Assembly (NCBI GenBank): GCA_026008535.1
Contig: BRKX01000014.1
Span: 52,935,006 to 52,999,005 of the forward strand
DNA from: Perilla frutescens
Taxonomy: Eukaryota; Streptophyta; Magnoliopsida; Lamiales; Lamiaceae
Length of the DNA: 64,000 nucleotides
Reading direction: 5' to 3'
Shown here: positions 1 to 10,979 of the stretch, in pieces
Position numbering within the stretch: the stretch's first letter is position 1
How the letters are laid out: the number at the start of each line of letters is the position of its first letter
Notes under the pieces: generated by a model
What the model was told of the DNA's origin: nothing
The model's input: only the letters and a program-made list of their open reading frames with translations
Database searches by the model: none
Position numbers and translations under genes: made by a program

Positions 1-883
1 GGACATGATTTCTGAATTCGAAATGAGTCTTGTAGATGAACTGACCTACTTTCTAAGTCTTCAAGTGAAGCAAAAAGATGATGGAATCTTTGTGTCACAA
101 ACAAAGTATGCTAGAAACTTGATCAACAAGTTTGGTTTGGATAGTTGTAGCCCGAAAAGAACACCGATGGGGACATCTTCAAAGATGTCAAAAGATGAAG
201 CCGGTGCTTCTATTAAGCAAACCTTGTACCGGAGTATGATTGGTAGTCTTCTCTACCTTACTGCAAGTAGGCCAGACATTTGCTACAGTGTGGGAGTTTG
301 TGCTCGGTACCAATCTAATCCCAAAGAAAGTCATCTGAAATCTGTCAAGCACATAATCAAGTACATAAAAGGTACTGCTGAGTTGGGACTTTAGTTTTCC
401 TATGATACAAACCCTAGTTTAATAGGGTTTTGCGATGCAGATTGGGCTAGTTGTACTGAAGATCGAAAGAGTACTTTTGGAGGATGTTTCTTCCTTAGAA
501 ACAACATGGTTTCATGGTTCAGTAAGAAACAGAATTCGATCTCTTTATCTACTGCTGAAGCTGAATATATTACGGCTGGAAGTTGTTGTACTCAACTTCT
601 TTGGATGAAGTAAATGTTGCTTGACTATGGTGTGCCACAATCTATCCTTACCATATACTGTGACAACATGAGTGCCATAAATATTTTGAAGAATCCTGTC
701 CAGCACTCACGAGCAAAACACATAGATATTTATCACCATTTCATCCGTGAGCTTATTGATGATGGATCACTTATGATTGAATATATTAGAACTGATGCCC
801 AACTTACGGATATCTTTACAAAGGGACTTGGAACTGCAAGGTTTGAAACACTTAGATCCTCTTTGGGTCTTTATGTTCTCTGA
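1..883 (+). pseudogene. Copia pol 3' end (reverse transcriptase C-terminus and RNase H), two nonsense codons
   Basis: One frame, open apart from two stops, encodes the C-terminal part of copia reverse transcriptase (FLSLQVKQKDDGIF, then SLLYLTASRPDICYSVG) and an RNase H domain (DADWASCTEDRKSTFGG, STAEAEYI, KHIDIYHHFIRE). The stops are TAG at 392-394 and TAA at 611-613, with no frameshift. RNase H degrades the RNA of RNA/DNA hybrids during reverse transcription in the cytoplasmic particle. The product ends at 881-883, the usual C-terminus after the IFTKGL motif. Wording of the RT tail resembles SIRE/Maximus elements. The catalytic RT core lies before the window. This copy could not make a full polyprotein without read-through. 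Confidence 0.9.
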
Positions 884-1274
884 ACTTCTCCTCTGCGAGA
901 AGCCTCTCTGTACTGTCTTGGTTAGTGATGTGTGTACAGAGAGAGTAAAATGACTAAGTTGATCTAGTCAATGCAGTGTGTACCGATGTATGTCTCAGAC
1001 AGATGTTGGAACAATTTGAACGGTTATTTCTCAACTGCTAGTAGATCCTTATTTCCCATGCTGAGTTTGGTTCCACTTCCTAAAAATGAGCAGAGGGGTG
1101 TTGTTTATGGGATGTAACAGTTATGGGAATTTCCTTTTTGAATTCTCTAATTAAGGGTATAAGTTTATTGTTCAAAATTTTATTAAGGCAATGTGATTTT
1201 TTTTTAAATTCTCTCTCCTCAAAGCCCTTCTCTCTTGAACTTTCTACTAGCAAGAGTCTTCCTCTTTAGTTATA
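884..1274 (+). other. Non-coding linker between pol and the downstream ORF of the Sirevirus-like element
   Basis: About 390 bases with stops in all frames and a T-rich tract at 1198-1205. It includes CAGAGGGGTG at about 1090. It probably serves as 5' leader for the downstream ORF. No splice acceptor could be defended. Confidence 0.5.
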
Positions 1275-3378
1275 ATGGCGGACAAATCTGAATCTACTAA
1301 GCCTTCACTTTTCAAGAAGCCGAAAATCTCTACGCAGGACTTGTGGTGAAAGTTGGGAGAACTTTCAAAGCCATTGGTGTTTGCTCCATTTAGGTCCTCT
1401 GCCCCTGCCTCAGAACAACAAATTGAAGACATTCCAGATGTCCCTACTTCTGTGCCTTTGTCTATGGCACCTTCTGTGGAAGCAGTCGTTGGATCTGTGT
1501 CTGAGATAGATCAAGTATCTATACCATCTCCTAGGGTTTCTAATGTTCCTCCCTCGTCACATCTGGAGAACATTGAATCAATGGATGCCCTGATCATCTC
1601 TACTATTGACGAAGAGTCTACCTCAATTGAGGAATTTGCTGCATCTCTTGATGCTTTGAAGTTTGTACAAGAACCATCTGCTCTTGCTGCCGCTTTTGTG
1701 TTTAGTGACACGCCCATTGTCACTGTTCAAGTTCCCCTAGGTAAAGTGTCACCTGTTGCTGCTGATGAAACCCTTGATCAAGGTCAAGGTGAAGAAGATG
1801 TTGATATCTCCTTCCTCGATAAAGATTCTCTTGTTCCTGAGGCTGATTCTGTCCCTCCTCAACTAAATCGTAAGGATACCTCCTGCAAAACTCGCGAGAC
1901 CAAACGCAAGTTGGAGTTGAGATATGTTCCAGTCACCCCTCCAGTGTCTGATGTTGAAGACGACACGCCTATCGCCAATTTGAAATCGAATGTGTTGGTG
2001 AAAGTTGCTGCAAAGAAGGGACCACCTTCTAAAACCCCTAAATCTAATAAAGTTACTGCCAAGAAGGGGTCTTCGTCCAAAGCCCCCAAATCGGTGAAGT
2101 GTTCTAGTAAAAAGGCTTCGGCTAAGAAGTATGTTGTTATTTCTGCTTGCCGTATTACACGGAGTTTGTCTGAGCAGAGGATGGGATTGGTGTCGGGTCG
2201 TCATCGCCCGCTGATGAAGCAAGCCAGAGCTCATTCTCCCTCTGAAGATGAAGCAGAGGATGTCACTAAATCTGTCCTGGACAGATCTGATTCCGAATCT
2301 GAAGCATATGATTCGAGTAAGTTTCTCTTTGCCTTTCACCAAAGTCAGTATAAGTTGGTTGTTGGTCGTTCACTTGTGTCTGAGCGTAAGTTGATTAAGG
2401 CGGATGTTAAGGGTGTGGGAGTTGTTGAAATTTTGCATGATTTGAGGTTAGAAAAGTCTGCTTATACTGCACCACCTTTTGTTGCTGTTGTTGTGCATGA
2501 GTTTTATGCAAATTTATCTAAGTCCATTCGTGATGCGTCTGATAAGCATGCATTTGCTATTTTTGTGCGGGGTCATTGGATACCTTTTTCGCTGTATGTG
2601 ATTAATGCTTATTTAGGTCGTGAGCATGTGGTTGCTCCTGTCCCTGTATTTGAGTTGGATGAGATTGTTGCCGAATTGACTGGAGGTAGTCGTTGTGCTT
2701 GGCTATCAGGACATTTGTTGATGGCGTCAGATTTGAGCATGAAGTATCCTATACTTCACAAGATTGCTGTTCAGAATTGGATCCCTAGCACGCACAACTC
2801 CACGATTGGAAAGCCATTGGGTTTGTTGTTGTTCAAGGTTGGAACTCGGATGGAGTTCAACCTTGGTCAGCTCATCTTTGAGCATGCAGAGTCCTCCCGG
2901 GTTCAACAGCCAATTAGATTCCCAAGGATGATTTTCAGTTTGATCATGGATGTGCACAATGTGGTGTGTGCGGAAGATATTTATGAGCCTGAGGCGCTGC
3001 CTCTTGTTATCAGTCAGAAGCTGTTTTCCTCCCAGCATGCCCAGGATATTCCTTCTAGAGAGAAGAAGCTGGTGGTTCTGCAACTATGCCACCTTCTGTC
3101 CTCACAGATCTACTCCTGCTTTGTTTGTCACTTCTGTTTTCTTTGACAGGCACATAAAGTCTCTGGAGAGCGAGGTACAGATACTGAAGAAGACCATCAG
3201 GATGTTCAAGACTCGAGAACAGGAATTGGAGTCTCTCCTGGTTGATCTTCGAGCTCGGGCACTTGGCATTGCTTCGCCTTTTGATGCCACTACTGCTGGA
3301 CCTTCTGCTGATCACCCTTCCACCACAGCTGCTGCTCATGCTGAAGATGCAGATGATTATGATGCCTCCCCGCTCTGA
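1275..3378 (+). pseudogene. Extra 3' ORF of the Sirevirus-like element ('putative plant transposon protein' / env-like), broken
   Basis: The likely start is ATG 1275 (MADKSESTKPSLFKK). The frame meets TGA at 1347-1349, then stays open to TGA 3144-3146. The N-terminal third is acidic and Ser/Pro-rich. Residues about 220-290 form a Lys/Ser-rich basic stretch with repeated AKKG and SKAPKS words. A folded region follows (FAIFVRGHWIPFSLYVINAYLG ... IGKPLGLLLFKVG) of the type often annotated in plants as 'putative plant transposon protein'. A coiled-coil C-terminus (HIKSLESEVQILKKTIRMFK) continues in another frame at about 3150-3378, so a frameshift or a small intron ending at the TTTGACAG at 3143-3150 separates them. 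Position after pol fits the env-like ORF of Sireviruses, but I see no clear signal peptide or membrane span. Function unknown. Confidence 0.65.
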
Positions 3379-3403
3379 CCACTTTTGCCATTTTTGGCAA
3401 CAA

Positions 3404-3418
3404 TTAAGGGGGAGAAGA
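3404..3418 (+). promoter_or_regulatory. Polypurine-tract-like motif 1 of the Sirevirus-like element
   Basis: TTAAGGGGGAGAAG, followed by a longer AAG/GAA-rich run to about 3450. It lies just after the last coding sequence and resembles the repeated polypurine tracts of Sireviruses, which prime plus-strand DNA synthesis. Confidence 0.5.
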
Positions 3419-3503
3419 AGAAGGAAGAAGAAGAAAGGAGAAATGGGGAGAGCCCACTGCTGCCTGCTGCTGATAAGAGTGTGTGCTCTTTGTTTTTTTT
3501 TTG

Positions 3504-3508
3504 CTGAA
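3504..3508 (+). repeat. Target-site duplication, left copy
   Basis: CTGAA directly before the LTR start TGATGAG; its partner after the 3' LTR is CTAAA at 16230-16234, a single difference. Confidence 0.6.
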
Positions 3509-3732
3509 TGATGAGTGCATAAATTGCACTCATTTGGACTCATTTTGAGTGCATTTGCACTTGGTTATCATGTATATAGGTGGTAAATAATGTTTAACTC
3601 TCTTGTTTGGTATAATGTGACCAATTTAGGGAGTTTTTAGGAAAAACAAATGCCAAAAGGAGTCAGGTTGTGAGCGATCGATCAACGCGTGCACAAAGAC
3701 GAGAAAAGATAAGAAAAACTTAAAATGGGCCA

Positions 3733-4070
3733 AAACGCGACCATGAAGCGCGAGCACTTCAGGGTCGCGCCACAGCCGGCCTACAGTGCGACCCCAAAAT
3801 GCGACCTGTTTGGTCGCGCTTCGACAACTTCAGGGACGGTGTTTTCTCCAGCTGGAACGCGACGGCAAAGCGCGAGCACCTGGGGTCGCGCTCCAAAAGC
3901 AAAGGGAAGCGCGACCCAGAAACGCGACTACCTTAGGTCGCGCTTCCAAGGTAGAAATAAATACGATCCAAAAGCGCGACCCCTTCGGTCGCTCTGTACA
4001 AGCTTCAGAGAGCTGTTTTTCTTCAGTCCAAACCCGACCCAAAAATGTGATCAACTGGAGTCGCGCTCCG
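3733..4070. repeat. GC-rich hairpin array in the LTR (GCGACC/GGTCGC modules)
   Basis: Six diverged modules at 50-70 base spacing (near 3733, 3786, 3856, 3906, 3961, 4030). Each contains one or two GCGACC or GCGCGA words followed within 20-30 bases by the complementary TCGCGC or GGTCGC. One module reads GCGACC-TGTTT-GGTCGC, a 6-bp stem with 5-base loop. Spacers repeat the word CTTCAG. The block is far more GC-rich than its surroundings and lies just upstream of the TATA-like run. Coding potential on either strand is incidental. Confidence 0.75.
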
Positions 4071-4118
4071 CACAGATGAAAATAAAAAGTGACTTTTGGC
4101 ATTCATTTATTGGTCCAT

Positions 4119-4132
4119 TCATATATATATAT
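4119..4132 (+). promoter_or_regulatory. TATA-like element of the Athila LTR
   Basis: An alternating AT run followed by CATTTGGG. The reverse-orientation LTR keeps TTTTATATATCATTTGGG at the matching place, so a TATA box here is plausible as the LTR promoter core, about 50 bases after the hairpin array. Confidence 0.4.
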
Positions 4133-5184
4133 CATTTGGGCATTTCAAAAGAGGGACCAAGCAACCCTAGAATGAAAATTTACACAAGAGAAACATCAAA
4201 AAGGGGATTTTTGAAGATCAAGAACAAGATTGAAGATTCAACCATCCACTTGAGAATCCAAGCCATAGGATTGAAGAAGGAGGACTCTACATTGGGTTCT
4301 ATCACCTCTTCTCTCTTCTTTGATTTGTATTTAGAATGGGTTATTGTTCTTCATTTTGTAATCTTGATTTTATTGTGAATATGGTTGGCTAGAGCCTTAG
4401 GGCTCTAGGATGTGGTGAAACAATGTGAATATTGATCCTTGGTTTGGGATGTATATATGTGTTGTTGCTTTGTCAAGGTTTTGATCTATGCTAGGGCTTG
4501 AATGATGTTGTTTGGTTGGCCATCTCACTAACATCACATGTATGAATCACTTGCATCTAGTCAATCCCGTGATCATAAGCATGCTTAGATCAAATCTACA
4601 TATTTGTCTTCTTAGTCGAATGTCATTATGTGGAAGGAAATGTGACCTTTAGATCCTTTTGTAGGTGCAACCTTAGAATGCGTTAGAGATAGCCATCTTT
4701 GTCGCATTCGCAATTTAAGAGATATTCGAGAGAAGCTCTTATTATATTTGTGGTCTTCCTATCTATGAACTTTGCAACAATGTATGTGTAATCCCACATT
4801 GTAGGTCAATATGAGTATTGTGTAGCCATGTCCTAGAGTTTCACCTTATTTGTCATCTTCAAAGCTCTCGTTTGTTTGGTATTTCATCTTGAGTGAAAAA
4901 TATATTGATAATTATATGTGTTTATACTTTTATGTCTTTTATTCTTGTCCGACAGTTTGATTGAGTAAAATACGCCCTCTCCTTATTATTCGTCTAGATA
5001 TTTCACTCATCTTCCGTCGTGGTAATTGCATCATCTAATTTCTATTCCATTTTCCTGCGGATCGATCTCGTATCATCATATCTACAATCACATGCTTGTA
5101 CACTTATAGGCATTGACACGAGTTATAAATATTGAAACAAATCATAGTAGATTTTAAAGGTAAACTGACCAGCTGTCAAGTTTT

Positions 5185-5202
5185 TGGTGTCGTTGCCGGG
5201 GA
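5185..5202 (+). promoter_or_regulatory. Primer binding site, tRNA-Asp type, two mismatches
   Basis: TGGTGTCGTTGCCGGGGA lies 6 bases after the LTR end. It matches the complement of the 3' end of plant tRNA-Asp except at two positions, both C to T at CpG sites relative to the intact site of the reverse copy (61581-61598). tRNA-Asp priming is usual for Athila elements. Confidence 0.85.
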
Positions 5203-5325
5203 AAACGGAATTAATGTAATAAATGCAATATTGTGATAACGATTGAGTAGTTTACTTTAGACATTTTTACTTGTTTTATTTAAAAGAATTGTTCTTGATT
5301 TGTTTATCCTTTTGATAGGAAGTGT

Positions 5326-7938
5326 ATGTACACTTGTTCTCAAGGAGAACCACCTATTGCATTGGACTTAGAGATTGAAGCAACGGTGCGTCACAATAAC
5401 GCACGTAGACGGAGAAGAATGGCGGATCTACCTCCACACGTTCAAGACCCGATGATTGCCCAAATGCAAAGGCAATTGGAGGTGATGCAAGAGCAATTGA
5501 GAGTCCAAGAGGAGGCTCAGAATAGAAATGTGGAGGCACCAATCCAGAATCTTTTCCAACCTGTCGTTGATCAAGGGGTGGCAAATGGACCACCCATTCA
5601 AGCCAACAACTTTGAGTTGAAGACCTCTCTCATACTAATGATCCAACAGAACCAATTCCGAGGGACACCAATGGAGGATCCCCATGAGCATATCCGAAAA
5701 TTTCTCAATGTTAGTGGGACAATGAAGATGAATGGAGTCCCGGATGATGCAATCCACATCCGACTCTTTCCATTCTCATTGATCGACAAGGCGGAAACAT
5801 GGTGGTTAAACCATGCTCAAGGAACATTTCAAACTTGGGATCAATTGGTGACAAAGTTCCTACACAAGTTTTTCCCACCTGGAAAAACCCTCAAATTGAA
5901 AGGAAAGATCACCGTGTTCAAACAATGGGATGAAGAAAGCCTATATGAGGCGTGGGAGCGCTTTAGGGAAATGCTACGGAAGTGCCCCGGACATGGTTTT
6001 GGGACTAATAATCAAGTATGCATTTTCTATGGAGGAAGCAAAGACGAGGTGAGAACACTCATGGATGCGGCCGCGGGAGGATCATTGTTGGCGAGAGGGC
6101 CGGAAGAGGCCTTGAGAATTATTGAAGAAATGGCCTCAAATTCCTTTCAATGGCCGGCCACAAGAGAGGGAGTCCAAATTCTAAAGAAGGTGGCTTCTGC
6201 TTCAAGTTCGGATGCACTCGGGCTTGTAGCGGCTCAAATGGCAACCTTGAATTCAAAAATTGAGGCCTTTACAAATCCAAAGGCCGAGACATCTCAAAGC
6301 CAATTTGAGGATGTCAACTATGTGAACCAATAAGGAGGCTTCTCAAATCAGCCAAGGCAATTCAATCAGGGGTACAAACCCCAATACGGAGGCCAATATG
6401 GAGGAAATTCGGGTTATCAAAATAAAGCTCAACACCCAAATTTCTCCTATGGTAATCCGAACAATGCTATCCAGCCCCCTCCGGGTTTCTCTATCACTAA
6501 TGGTGTAATTAACGAGGAGAAGAAGCCCAAGATGGATGAACTTCTAATGGCATTCATGGGGAAGACGGAGAGTTACATGAAAGACTCTCAAACAAGACTT
6601 GGGAAGTTAGAAAATACCGTTGGAGCAATTGGCAACCAAGTTAACACTTTGGAGAAGCAAATGGGACAATTTGCAACTATCTTGGGAAGCCAACATCAAC
6701 AAGGGAAGTTCTCAAGTAATACCACTGTGAATCTGAAGGATCAATGCAAGGCAATTACCTTGAGGAGCGGAACCGCTTATGATGGCCCCGAGATGCCGGA
6801 TGGCGAGGAAAGCAAGGGAAAGGTTGATGAGCAACCGAGTAAGAAGAAGAAAGAGGAGGGACCGAGTCAAGAGGACTTAAATCCCAAATTGAAGAAACAT
6901 GATGCCCTTGAAAAAGGGAAAGAGAAAGAAGAACCAAAGAGGGTGATGCCGGAAGAATACAAAGTGCCCATACCCTACCCACAAAGACTCCAAAAGGTGA
7001 AGAGTGACGAGCAATTCTCTCGATTCCTCGACATCTTTAGGAAGGTACAAATCAACATCCCTCTTATTGAAGCACTTCAACAAATGCCAAATTATGCAAA
7101 ATTCTTGAAGGATGCGATTTCCAAAAAGAGGAGATGGGGGGAGTATGAGACGGTTAATTTGACCGAGAATTGTAGTGCTTTATTGCAAAGAAAGTTGCCC
7201 GCAAAGATGAAAGATCCGGGAAGCTTCAACATCTCGGTTACTATTGGAGAAAATCACGTTGGTAAGGCTTTGTGTGATCTTGGGGCGAGTATCAATTTGA
7301 TGCCCCTCTCGTTCTTTAAGAAGTTGAAAATGGGGGAGATCAAGCCGACCACCATTTTTCTCCAAATGGCCGACCGCTCTGTGACATACCCAAAGGGCGT
7401 GGTGGAAGATGTGCTAGTAAAGGTCAACAACTTCATTTTCCCGGTAGACTTCGTGGTTCTTGATATGGAAGAAGACAAAGAAGTTCCCCTCATCTTAGGG
7501 CGACCGTTTTTGTACACGGGTAAGGCCTTGATAGAGGTGGCAAAGGGAGAACTTACCTTGAGAGTGAATGAGGAGATAATCACATTTTCCCTCCAAAAAG
7601 CGATGCAACATCCCGAAGAAGAGGCAAGGAATATCGAGGAGTGCAAAGTGCTCCAAATGGTGGATGAGTGCATAAAGGAGGAAGAGTTGAGGAGCCCAAA
7701 AGATCCTCTTGAAATTTGCATTTCTAACTCTATCTTTAATTCTTTATTTAATGATGATTTTGGTATTTGTGATTCCGTTTCTATGATGAATTCATTTCAG
7801 GAATCCTACTTGAGGAAGCCAAAGTTCTTGCCATTAAGAAACGAGGACCAAACATCAAAGGAAGAGGACGAGTTGAAAGCAAAAGAAGACATGGAGTTGA
7901 AACCCCTGCCCACACATTTGAGGTATACAATGCGATAA
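5326..7938 (+). pseudogene. Athila gag-protease, one in-frame stop
   Basis: Starts at ATG 5326 (MYTCSQGEPP). Residues about 95-230 hold the retrotransposon gag domain (AETWWLNHAQGTFQTWDQLV, YEAWERFREMLRKCPGHGF), which builds the virus-like particle. TAA at 6331-6333 interrupts it; the reverse copy near 60465 lacks these three bases between CAA and GGA, so the stop is an insertion of TAA. The same frame then runs to TAA 7936-7938, through a Tyr/Gly/Gln-rich linker, a short coiled coil (TRLGKLENTVGAIGNQVNTL), a Lys/Glu-rich spacer, and an aspartic protease (ALCDLGASINLMP with flap and ILGRPFL). The protease motif is DLG rather than DTG or DSG. I see no CCHC zinc knuckle. Pol follows in another frame. 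Confidence 0.9.
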
Positions 7939-7957
7939 ATTGTTAAGGGTGATGAGA

Positions 7958-10402
7958 AAATATTAAAGCACTATTGGATGGTCAATCTCCGACCTTAAAG
8001 ACATTAACTCTTCGATATGCATGCATAAAATCTTGCTTGAGGAAGATTATAAACCTAAGGTGCAAAATCAAAGAAGACTCAACCCTATTATGCAAGAAGT
8101 TGTTAGGAAAGAGGTTCTAAAATTGCTAGATGCCGGTATAATATTTGCCATTTCTGATAGTGAGTGGGTGAGTCCTACTCAAGTAGTTGCTAAAAAGGGG
8201 GGAATGACTATTGTTGAGAATGATAATAAAGAGACAATTGCTACAAGAGTAGTAATGGGGTGGAGAATGTGTATAGATTATAGGGCGTTGAATGCATATA
8301 CTAGGAAAGATCATTTTCCATTACCATTCATTGATCAAATGCTAGATAGGTTGGCGGGTCACGAATTCTATTATTTCCTTGATGGGTATTCCGGGTACAA
8401 TCAAATCATGATTGCTCCCGAAGACCAAGAAAAGACCGCATTTACTTGTCCATATGGCATTTTTGCATATAGATGGATGTCGTTTGGGTTGTGTAATGCA
8501 CCCGCCACCTTTCAAAGGTGTATGATGTCTATCTTTCATGGATTGATTGAAAATATCATGGAGGTGTTTATGGATGACTTTTCTGTCTTTGGTGATACAT
8601 TTGATATATGCCTTGATAATTTAACACAAGTATTGCAGAGATGTGAAGATACTAATCTAGTGCTCAACTGGGAGAAATGCCACTTCATGGTGAGAGATGG
8701 CATTGTTCTAGGACACAAGATGTCAGGTGAAGGTCTAGAGGTGGACCGGGCCAAGATAGTGGCCATTGAAAAACTACCTCCACCAACAAATGAGAAGGGA
8801 GTTAGAACCTTTTTGGGACACGCCGGTTTCTATAGGCGCTTTATAAAAGATTTTTCCAAAGTTTCTAAACCTCTTTGTCGTTTACTAGAAAAAGCCGTTG
8901 AATTTGACTTTGATGCTAATTGTTTACAGGCTTTTGAAACGTTGAAGAAGGCCCTAATCACGGCACCCGTGCTTATCTCACCTGATTGGAGTGAGCCTTT
9001 TGAAGTGATGTGTGATGCAAGCGAGATAGCGGTAGGAGCCGCTCTTGGCCAAAAGAAGGACAAACTTTTCCGAGTCATCTACTATGGGAGTAGGACTTTG
9101 GATCCCGCTCAAGTTAACTACACCACCACAGAAAGGGAACTCTTGACGGTCGTCTACGCGTTCGACAAGTTTAGGCCCTATCTCATTGGGGCCCGAACAA
9201 TAGTGCACACCGAACACGCCACCTTGAGACATCTTTTTACCAAAAAGGAAGCAAAGCCAAGGCTTATCCGATGGATTCTCCTACTTCAAGAGTTTGATGT
9301 GGAGATAAAAGATAGAAAAGGATGCGAGAACGTGGTGGCGGATCACTTGTCTCGATTGGAGCACGTGAAAGAAGAAGAGAACACATGGCCAATAAATGAA
9401 AGTTTTCCCGATGAGAGAATCATGTCTGCTTCAACAAAAGTTCCATGGTTTGCGGATATTGTCAACTACCTAGTTGCCAAGGTGAGACCGGTAGAGATGG
9501 AGAGTTATCAAAGAAAGAAATTCTTTCATGATCTCAAATTCTACGTATGGGAGGAGCCCTATCTTTTTAGAAGATGTGCCTATTCCATCCTTAGAAGATG
9601 TGTGCCGGAGGAAGAATGGATCGAGATAATAAAGGCATGTCATGATTCACCTTGTGGAGGCCATTTTACTTCCAATAGAACCGCTAGGAAAATTCTACAA
9701 AGTGACGGGGGCACTCACTTTTGTAATAAGTGGATGACGAGCCTCCTATCACGGCATGGAGTGAAGCATAAGGTGACGACGCCCTACCACCCACAAGCCA
9801 ATGGGCAAGCCGAGCTTGTAAATAGAGAGGTCAAACAAGTCCTCCAAAAGGTGGTGAAGACGAATGGGAAAGATTGGGCAAGCCATCTCGATGAGGCACT
9901 TTGGGCCTATCGAACGGCCTACAAGACTCCATTGGGGATGTCTCCCTATCAAATGGTATTTGGGAAGTCTTGTCACCTTCCAATCGAGCTCACTCACAAG
10001 GCATATTGGGCCACCAAGAAGCTCAATCTCGACTTTGAGATGTCGGGAAAAGAAAGGATTTTCCGTTTGAATGAAATCGATGAATTTAGGCTTGAGGCCT
10101 TTGAAAATTCCTCCATTTACAAGATGAGGACCAAACTTTATCATGACAAGTTCTTAAGAAAGAAAGAACTTGCACCCGGTGATACCGTGTTGCTTTTCAA
10201 CTCGAGGTTGAGGTTGTTTCTCGGGAAACTTAAAACAAAATAGGGAGGTCCATACTTCATCTCAAAGATCTTCGAAAATGGAACGGTGGAGTTGCAAGCC
10301 AAAGATGGGAGCTTATTCGTTGTAAATGGGCAACGTGTGAAGAAATTCTACAATGCGGAGGAGCAAGCCGGAGTGTTTGTCCATCATTTGACAAATCTTT
10401 GA
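7958..10402 (+). pseudogene. Athila pol: reverse transcriptase, RNase H and deleted integrase
   Basis: The frame opens after TAA 7955-7957, one frame off the protease. Recognisable residues are GWSISDLKDINSSICMHKIL, then RT with FMDD at 8567-8578. RNase H has CDAS and the TERELL Glu, but the usual HTDH motif reads HTEH (GAA at 9212-9214), a change of a catalytic Asp. Integrase keeps the first half of its zinc finger (HDSPCGGHFTSNRTARKILQ) and joins directly at about 9700 to SDGGTHF. Most of the zinc-binding cysteines and the first catalytic Asp are therefore missing by an in-frame deletion; the second Asp and the Glu (GQAELVNREVK) remain. TAG at 10241-10243 replaces what is probably a Trp codon, and the C-terminal domain continues in frame to TGA 10400-10402. 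Non-functional. Confidence 0.9.
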
Positions 10403-10685
10403 AGAATCATATCCCGTCGAGCTCACGACGTTAAATTTAGCGCTAATTGGGAGGCAACCCAATGCTTTAAGTTTTGTTAATTTTAAATTTCTTTTATTAT
10501 GTAGTTTTTATGATTTTTGTCTAAATTAAATTAAGAGTTTTAATTGTGCATCTTTTGGAGAAGTTGGGGATAGTTTTGTATTGTTTTGTAGGAGTTGTGC
10601 TGCTATAGAAGGAGATACAAAGATGGGATTGCATAGAGTGTTGAAAAGGAGCCCAAAAATGGGTTCGAAGTTAGAAAATGGAAAA
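10403..10685 (+). other. Non-coding region after pol
   Basis: AT-rich sequence with no frame of interest. It separates pol from the internal hairpin array. Confidence 0.5.
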
Positions 10686-10941
10686 ATGCGACCGTAAAAC
10701 GCGATCAGTATGGGTCGCATTTTAAAAGGCTCAAAGCGCGATGGAAAAACGCGACACGAAGGTCGCGCTGTACAAGGCTTCAGAGAGCCGAATTCACGAA
10801 GACAAAACGCGACTCATAAGCATGATCTCCTTGAGTCGCGCTTCATAATGCTTCAGGGTGCGACCGGAGAACGCGATCAACCCTGATCGCGCTTTTTCCT
10901 TCAGTCAGAACGCGACTTCAAAGCGCGACCCGGCTCGCGTT
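10686..10941. repeat. Internal GC-rich hairpin array upstream of ORF1
   Basis: Same architecture as the LTR array: alternating GCGACC/GCGATC words and complementary GGTCGC/GATCGC words. Examples are CGCGAC-ACGAAG-GTCGCG and CGCGATCA-ACCC-TGATCGCG. The spacer CTGTACAAGGCTTCAGAGAG closely matches CTGTACAAGCTTCAGAGAG at about 3995-4013 of the LTR, so the two arrays share ancestry and not just composition. It ends about 45 bases before a CA/CT-rich leader. Confidence 0.75.
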
Positions 10942-10979
10942 TTGCCCAGTACAGACGGGTTTTTAACCCTTGTTCTTTC

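Larger units (their letters stand above)
3509..5178 (+). repeat. Athila 5' LTR (complete, about 1.67 kb)
   Basis: Begins TGATGAGTGCATAAATTGC and ends CAGCTGTCA, followed within 7 bases by the primer site. A second complete copy of the family in reverse orientation (61605-63269) gives the same boundaries and about the same length. Contents in order: an inverted repeat near the start (GAGTGCATAAATTGCACTC), a GC-rich hairpin array at 3733-4070, a TATA-like run at 4119-4132, then AT-rich sequence. The first 580 bases are absent from the 3' LTR. Confidence 0.88.

Noticed and set aside
3725..4378. 217-codon frame across the LTR hairpin array
   Set aside because: It is made by GC-rich repeats without stops; no domain, and the frame is not kept in the reverse LTR.
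10686..10941. CRISPR-like array
   Set aside because: Spacing is irregular, the repeats are short self-complementary words, and the DNA is a plant retrotransposon.
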